Part shown: in pieces, positions 59,505-64,000 of the stretch | Layout of the letters: every line of letters starts with the position of its first letter | How positions within the stretch are numbered: the first letter of the stretch is position 1 | Source: Pisaster brevispinus | Taxonomy: Eukaryota; Echinodermata; Asteroidea; Forcipulatida; Asteriidae | Direction: 5' to 3' | Length of the DNA stretch: 64,000 nucleotides | Assembly (NCBI GenBank): GCA_023634235.1 | Contig: JAMKCF010000011.1 | Location: forward strand, 6,801,218 to 6,865,217 | Program-made: the position numbers and the translations under genes | Notes under the pieces: generated by a model | Databases searched by the model: none | Told to the model about the DNA's origin: nothing | What the model saw: only the letters and a program-made list of their open reading frames with translations

Positions 59505-60610
59505 CTCTGATGGTGAGAGATGACAGTCTTACTCCAGGCCCAATCTGTTGTGGTTGGTTTACCTCTCAAATCAATAAAACATCAATCAAAATGTGATTAG
59601 GCCTAGACAGAACACCACCCCCTCCCTGAAAAACATTTCCAGTATAATGTGTGCTGAAGCAATCAGCAATGCTTTTAAAAGCAGCAGTTCCCAATGTCAT
59701 GTAACTGATTACAGTAGAATTATGCAGGTACCGCCTGTAGAATTACGCACTTTAATTTAAAGGGTGCACACCCGTAATCGCTGTATATGCGGACACCAAC
59801 AATTGTCAAAAAGTGACAGACAGGAGTTGAAAATAAACAAGTAAACAGCTGAAAATCAGTTGACATAGAAAAAAACATTTGTTTATTTCCATATTTGTAC
59901 TTTTTTTATACACATTTACTGGTTTACAATTGTATAGTCTTTCGGGAAATTATTATTAGCCAAACATCAATCATATGATTATACATTTCATTTGATACTT
60001 CCATCTACTAAGCATAAGCACCAAGGACAGTAGAGCACACTAAAACATATATCCATTCCTTTTTTTGAGTTTACAGAACAGCACCCCCCACTTGTCATTA
60101 ATAAGCAAGTACACGTACTAAACTATCGGTAACTTCTGTCTTCACCGGAGATTTTAATAATTCATTGAAATATTGATATTTGGCTTATATGTTGTAATAT
60201 ATCTACAGATCTAGATGTAAATTTTTGAAAACTTCATAGAAATAATACCATTTAAAAAACAATTGAATTTAGCAACTTAAAAAAACAAAAAACAAAAACT
60301 TTTTTTCTGATTTCTTAAAACAAAACCCACACACAACCACTCATTGCAATGAGACCTTATCGGGTTATTTTACTTGGTATAGCACCCTCACCCCAACTTC
60401 AAACAAATAAAAAATTCCTGCACATTGGGGTGACTATAGAAATTAAAGATTTAGAGATAAAGTTAAACAAACACATCAAATTCATGTCATTTTTAAAACA
60501 GACAAATTACCAGACAAAAATACAACACAGGAAGATAAAAGATAAAAGATAAAATGCTTCTTTCAAAAACTAAACCAGTGTGACACAATATAAGCTAAGT
60601 AGAAATTGCA

Positions 60611-61020
60611 TTGAAGACAGGGTATACTTTTGGTAATTGTCAAAGCCAATTGTCAAAGTATCCTAATTGGTGTATCCCAACATATGCACAAAGTAACAAA
60701 CATAAAGTAACAAACCAGTGAATGTTTGGGCTCAATTGGTCATCAAAGTTGCAAGAAAATGATGACAGAAAAAAACACACCATTGTTCCATCGCATTGTG
60801 TGCTTTCAGATGCCTGAGAAAGGCTTCATGCCTAAAGCCTTTCACAGATTCAAATTTTCAGGGGTAAAAATGACCTATTTCTCTAAAACTACATTACTTC
60901 AAAGGAAGTCGTTACTCACAATGTTTGATACTATCAACAACTTTTCAGTGCTCTTTACTGAGTAAGTTGTTATGGTCATTAACTTGTAGAGTAGCCACAA
61001 AAAGTATACCCTGCCTTCAA
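60611..61020. mobile_element. complete 410-bp MITE with 23-bp terminal inverted repeats
   Basis: Left TTGAAGACAGGGTATACTTT from 60611 and right, inverted from 61020, TTGAAGGCAGGGTATACTTT. It is the best-preserved copy of the family also seen at 6217, 6615, 25900 and 36041. No transposase frame. Confidence 0.85.
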
Positions 61021-61627
61021 TAACTGAGACAAATATAATATTTTTCTGTATAACTAATAACAAATATGGACAGTGTGTTTCAAGTGACACAAAATAATAA
61101 AACAGAATATTTCATTGCATAAATCAGAAAAAACTGTAAAAAATTAAACATGACTTTTTATATATATATATACTATAGTTTTTATATCATATACATTGTT
61201 CATATACTATCATTTTAAACAACAAATCACACGGTCCAGTTTCTTGATAAAAGTTGGTACAAAAATAAAACAATGCGTAATTAAACTTGTTAACCTTCAG
61301 GTGTTTGTATTAGGCTTAAAAAGGTGGAAACCTATCAAGTTCTTCGTTGAACAAATTGATGCATCTAATCCCGACATCTTCCCCGCATTTGGTGGAAGGC
61401 AGAGAACCACTGGATAATCTGGGCCAAATTTAAAGCTACGTACAAATTTGCCAGGCGGGCTGATTACATTTGCAAACTCACTATTTAAATGCATCTATAT
61501 ACATTCCCATGTACCAAAAATGGGTACAATGAGCAATTTCCAAGTTGGTGTGAATAATGTCTGGTACATTGACTTGTCTAGTCACCGGGTCAATTTGAAT
61601 TGCTCAGACTACAGAGACAGTTGCAAG

Positions 61628-61760
61628 GCCTGGAATTTCATCTTTGAGAAGACAAGGCCATTTTAATTTTTCAAAAAAGGGGAACTTCCACTGGAACATC
61701 TTAAAGTCTATGGGAACACTTTTGAAGGGGCACCAAGGCCAAGACCAGGGGCAACGGAGG
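61628..61760 (-). repeat. dispersed repeat, inverted partner of 24600-24745
   Basis: On the minus strand it runs parallel to 24600-24745, sharing AGACTTTAAGATGTTCC-like, AAAATGGCCTTGTCTTC-like and GATGAAATTCCAGGCC segments. No intact gene. Confidence 0.6.
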
Positions 61761-62470
61761 CCACGGCCTCCGCGTAACTCTAGGCCTGCAGTTGCTATGT
61801 CAAATGGTTCGGGGAAAGCTTTTGTGTAGCAACCTCCAGATGGGCAAACCCTGGTACCATACACATTCAGTAAGAATTATGTGTAGGGGTGTTCGCCGTC
61901 TCTTTCTTATGTAACTATGCAACAGCTTGCCCCAAATCATGTGACATAGCAATTGTCTCTACAGTCTGAGGAATTCAAATTAAAGCAGTAACTTGAGACT
62001 ATACCAGACATTTTTCAAACTACTAAATGATCTAAAAGTCATTTACAGGTAACATGAAACACATCAGAGTCAGCAATTTCAAAAAAGAGCAGAATAGACT
62101 TATTCACATGACATCGCTGCAGTCAGGCGGACTGCCCTTACAGACCGATCAAAATCAGACTGCTCATTGGCCCAACCCTGTGTGCCGAGCATACAATGTA
62201 CAAAGCTATGAATTTCCATTTGTTTCATCGTCATTTTGCCGCTAAAGATGGTGGTTATAGAATTAATAACACAGAAGTCAAATAATTATATTAAAAATAA
62301 ACACACTTTTTTTTTTACATGAGTAGTTATTGTTGGCTGAAATGTTAATTTGGCTTTATCTGCACTGCAGGTACACCCTGGAATCAAATTTTAGAATTTA
62401 TTTGGTCATTTACATGTATCAATAAGTAGCAGTTGCTGTAAAATACTATGTACAACATGACTATTACAGA

Positions 62471-62644
62471 CAGTGGCGTGATCAGACAACCAGACATTTT
62501 CATTTGGGGATGGGGGGGGGGGGGCTAATGGAACCATTCATTTGTGCATTCTTTCAATCTCATTTGGGTGTACAAGATGGGGAGACAAAGATTCTGAGCA
62601 GGAGACTCCCACCCCCCATCTTCCCCCTTCTAATTATGCCACTG
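62471..62644. mobile_element. 174-bp hAT-type MITE with 8-bp target duplication
   Basis: Ends CAGTGGCGTGAT and ATTATGCCACTG are inverse complements with few mismatches. The flanks are a perfect 8-bp direct repeat, ATTACAGA, at 62463-62470 and 62645-62652, the target-site length of the hAT superfamily. No coding capacity; a 10-12 bp G run lies inside. Confidence 0.85.
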
Positions 62645-63714
62645 ATTACAGAAACCAAGCAACTAATAAAGATCAAAGACATGTTCACAAACTACCTTAA
62701 AATCACCAACAGTTAACAGTACATGAAATTCCAAATCCAAATCACACGATTACCGATCATGGGTAACAATCACAAGTTTGCCAACCCCAGTCTGACCCCC
62801 CTCCCTCTCCCAGACGGCACCCAGCCCCAACCGAAACCAATATGGTTCACTATGATTCCCAAGTAATCTGACAAGTCACAAGCAATCACGGCCAATGGTG
62901 ACGAAGATATACTTCAACTTGGACTACTATGTACATGTATATAATATTACACTTACAGATAATGCATCCATCAAAATGTTTTTACTTATTATTAATTATT
63001 TTTTTAAGAATAAACAAATTTGAAAGACTTTGATCCACTGATTTTGATTTAAATTATTTGTAATCGTTGATTCATCAGTGACATGAAGCAACAGACCATG
63101 CAAGGCTTGCGTGTATGCCAACATAGGCGACCGTTCAAACCCTTACCCTCCCAAATCCTTAAATATATCCTCTTTGCCAAAATGAAGGATTCAGACGGAC
63201 CGAGGGCCTTAGGCCCACATAACAATTGCATATCACTGGGTCAGGCATTCCAATCAATCCAAGTCCAAACAGTTTAGTGTAGAGCGACGAAGGAGAGGAG
63301 GATATTGGATGGTTGAGGTCGCCTGCAAGCAAAACGGCCCGAGGTACAAGGCGTGTTTTCGTTTCCATCACACATTAAAGCAAATATACACACTTCTGGA
63401 AACAAAGGCACCCAAATACGTACAAGACTTGCAGGGTCTTTAGACACGACCAATGATTTGGCACCTTCTGCACTGTCCTATAAAACAGAATACATGTACC
63501 TGTATAACTGTGACCAGATTTGTGGACGTATTTTCTGTTACTTTGGTCTTTGCACTTTTTGTACGTTATTATTATTATATATTTCTGGTAATGAAACCAA
63601 GGATGCCTCATAAGTGAACTTAAACACTGTAGCTCACAAGCCTGAGGAAACTTGTAAGCAAGGGTGCTGGTTATGTAAACCAGAAACATCGATAATAACC
63701 CCAAGGTACTGTAA

Positions 63715-63922
63715 CCCCTACTCTTCTACAATAAGTTTTCTTGGTCCTTTTAAAAGTGCACTGCCAATCCTAGTACATGGGACCTACGGCTTAATGTCCC
63801 ATCCGAAGGCCACAGCAATTATGGTAAAGTGTTTTGCTCGACTGGGATTCGAAAACCCAAACTCTCCTGATCAGAAACACCAGAACTCGAGTCCGGTGCT
63901 CTTAACCGCTTGGCAACGACAC
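63715..63922 (-). mobile_element. tRNA-derived SINE-like repeat
   Basis: On the minus strand, from 63922 downward, the sequence begins GTGTCGTTGCCAAGCGGTTA and continues AGAGCACCGGACTCGAG, which fits the A-box and D/anticodon region of a leucine- or serine-type tRNA. A T-arm-like GGGTTTTCGAATCCC follows at about 63844-63858, with two extra bases that would disable a real tRNA. A body with GCCTTCGGATGGGAC and GGTCCCATG follows. An AAT repeat lies just outside the tRNA-like end. Confidence 0.6.
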
Positions 63923-64000
63923 GTACATTTTGAAAATAATAATAATAATAATAATACATTAAGAATGATCAAGTTTGGAATTTCACTGAGGTACCGGAGG

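Larger units (their letters stand above)
56367..64000. other. gene-poor flank rich in short transposons
   Basis: No protein gene is supported on either strand. Listed separately are repeats at 57803-58133, 58562-58722, 59131-59313, 59317-59504, 60611-61020, 61628-61760, 62471-62644 and 63715-63922. Trinucleotide AAT repeats lie at 63933-63954 and a TA run at 61160-61172. Confidence 0.65.

Noticed and set aside
63840..63922. Functional tRNA gene
   Set aside because: The T-loop carries extra bases and the acceptor stem does not pair; it is the head of a SINE-like repeat.

Overview
The window reads as nuclear DNA of an invertebrate deuterostome, most likely an echinoderm and probably a sea star. 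It is AT-rich, dominated by introns, and full of short non-autonomous DNA transposons, homopolymers and microsatellites. It has no bacterial operons, rRNA genes or CRISPR arrays. The taxonomic call is inference from the exon layout (close to vertebrate tropomyosin but not identical) and from the look of the dispersed repeats.

About 3.36-49.2 kb on the + strand is one tropomyosin gene. I could reconstruct its exons from heptad coding, splice sites, phase and length. In order they are: 1a (high-molecular-weight start), 2, two alternative low-molecular-weight first exons (1b-1 and 1b-2), 3, 4a, a pair of equal-length homologous exons (4b-1/4b-2), 5, a fused 6/7, 8, and three alternative terminal exons (9-alpha, 9-beta, 9-gamma), each with its own stop. 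Any 1a-2-3-4a-4b-5-6/7-8-9 combination gives exactly 284 residues, the canonical muscle length. A 1b start gives 242. If all choices combine freely, 3 starts x 2 centres x 3 ends give 18 proteins. Compared with vertebrate genes, exon 4 is split in two (46 + 72 nt), exons 6 and 7 are one 139-nt exon, and exon 1b is duplicated.

Likely control sequence includes a consensus CArG box with CCAAT and E-box motifs upstream of 1a, a CRE plus CArG module 2.7 kb upstream of 1b-1, and long pyrimidine tracts in front of 4b-1, 9-beta and 9-gamma. The 4b-2 acceptor is unusually poor. Two near-perfect RNA hairpins lie in the last large intron, one of them 25 nt downstream of the exon 8 donor.

About 54-56 kb on the - strand, tail-to-tail with tropomyosin, is an intronless 694-codon gene for a type II membrane glycoside hydrolase of family 31, like myogenesis-regulating glycosidase (MYORG). 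Both genes have links to muscle biology, but nothing in the sequence shows co-regulation.

The rest (0-3.3 kb, the large introns, 49.2-53.7 kb and 56.4-64 kb) holds no further protein gene I can support. It contains a pogo-like 776-bp element, hAT-like elements with target duplications, several MITE families, a nested fold-back element, a tRNA-derived SINE-like repeat and small tandem repeats.
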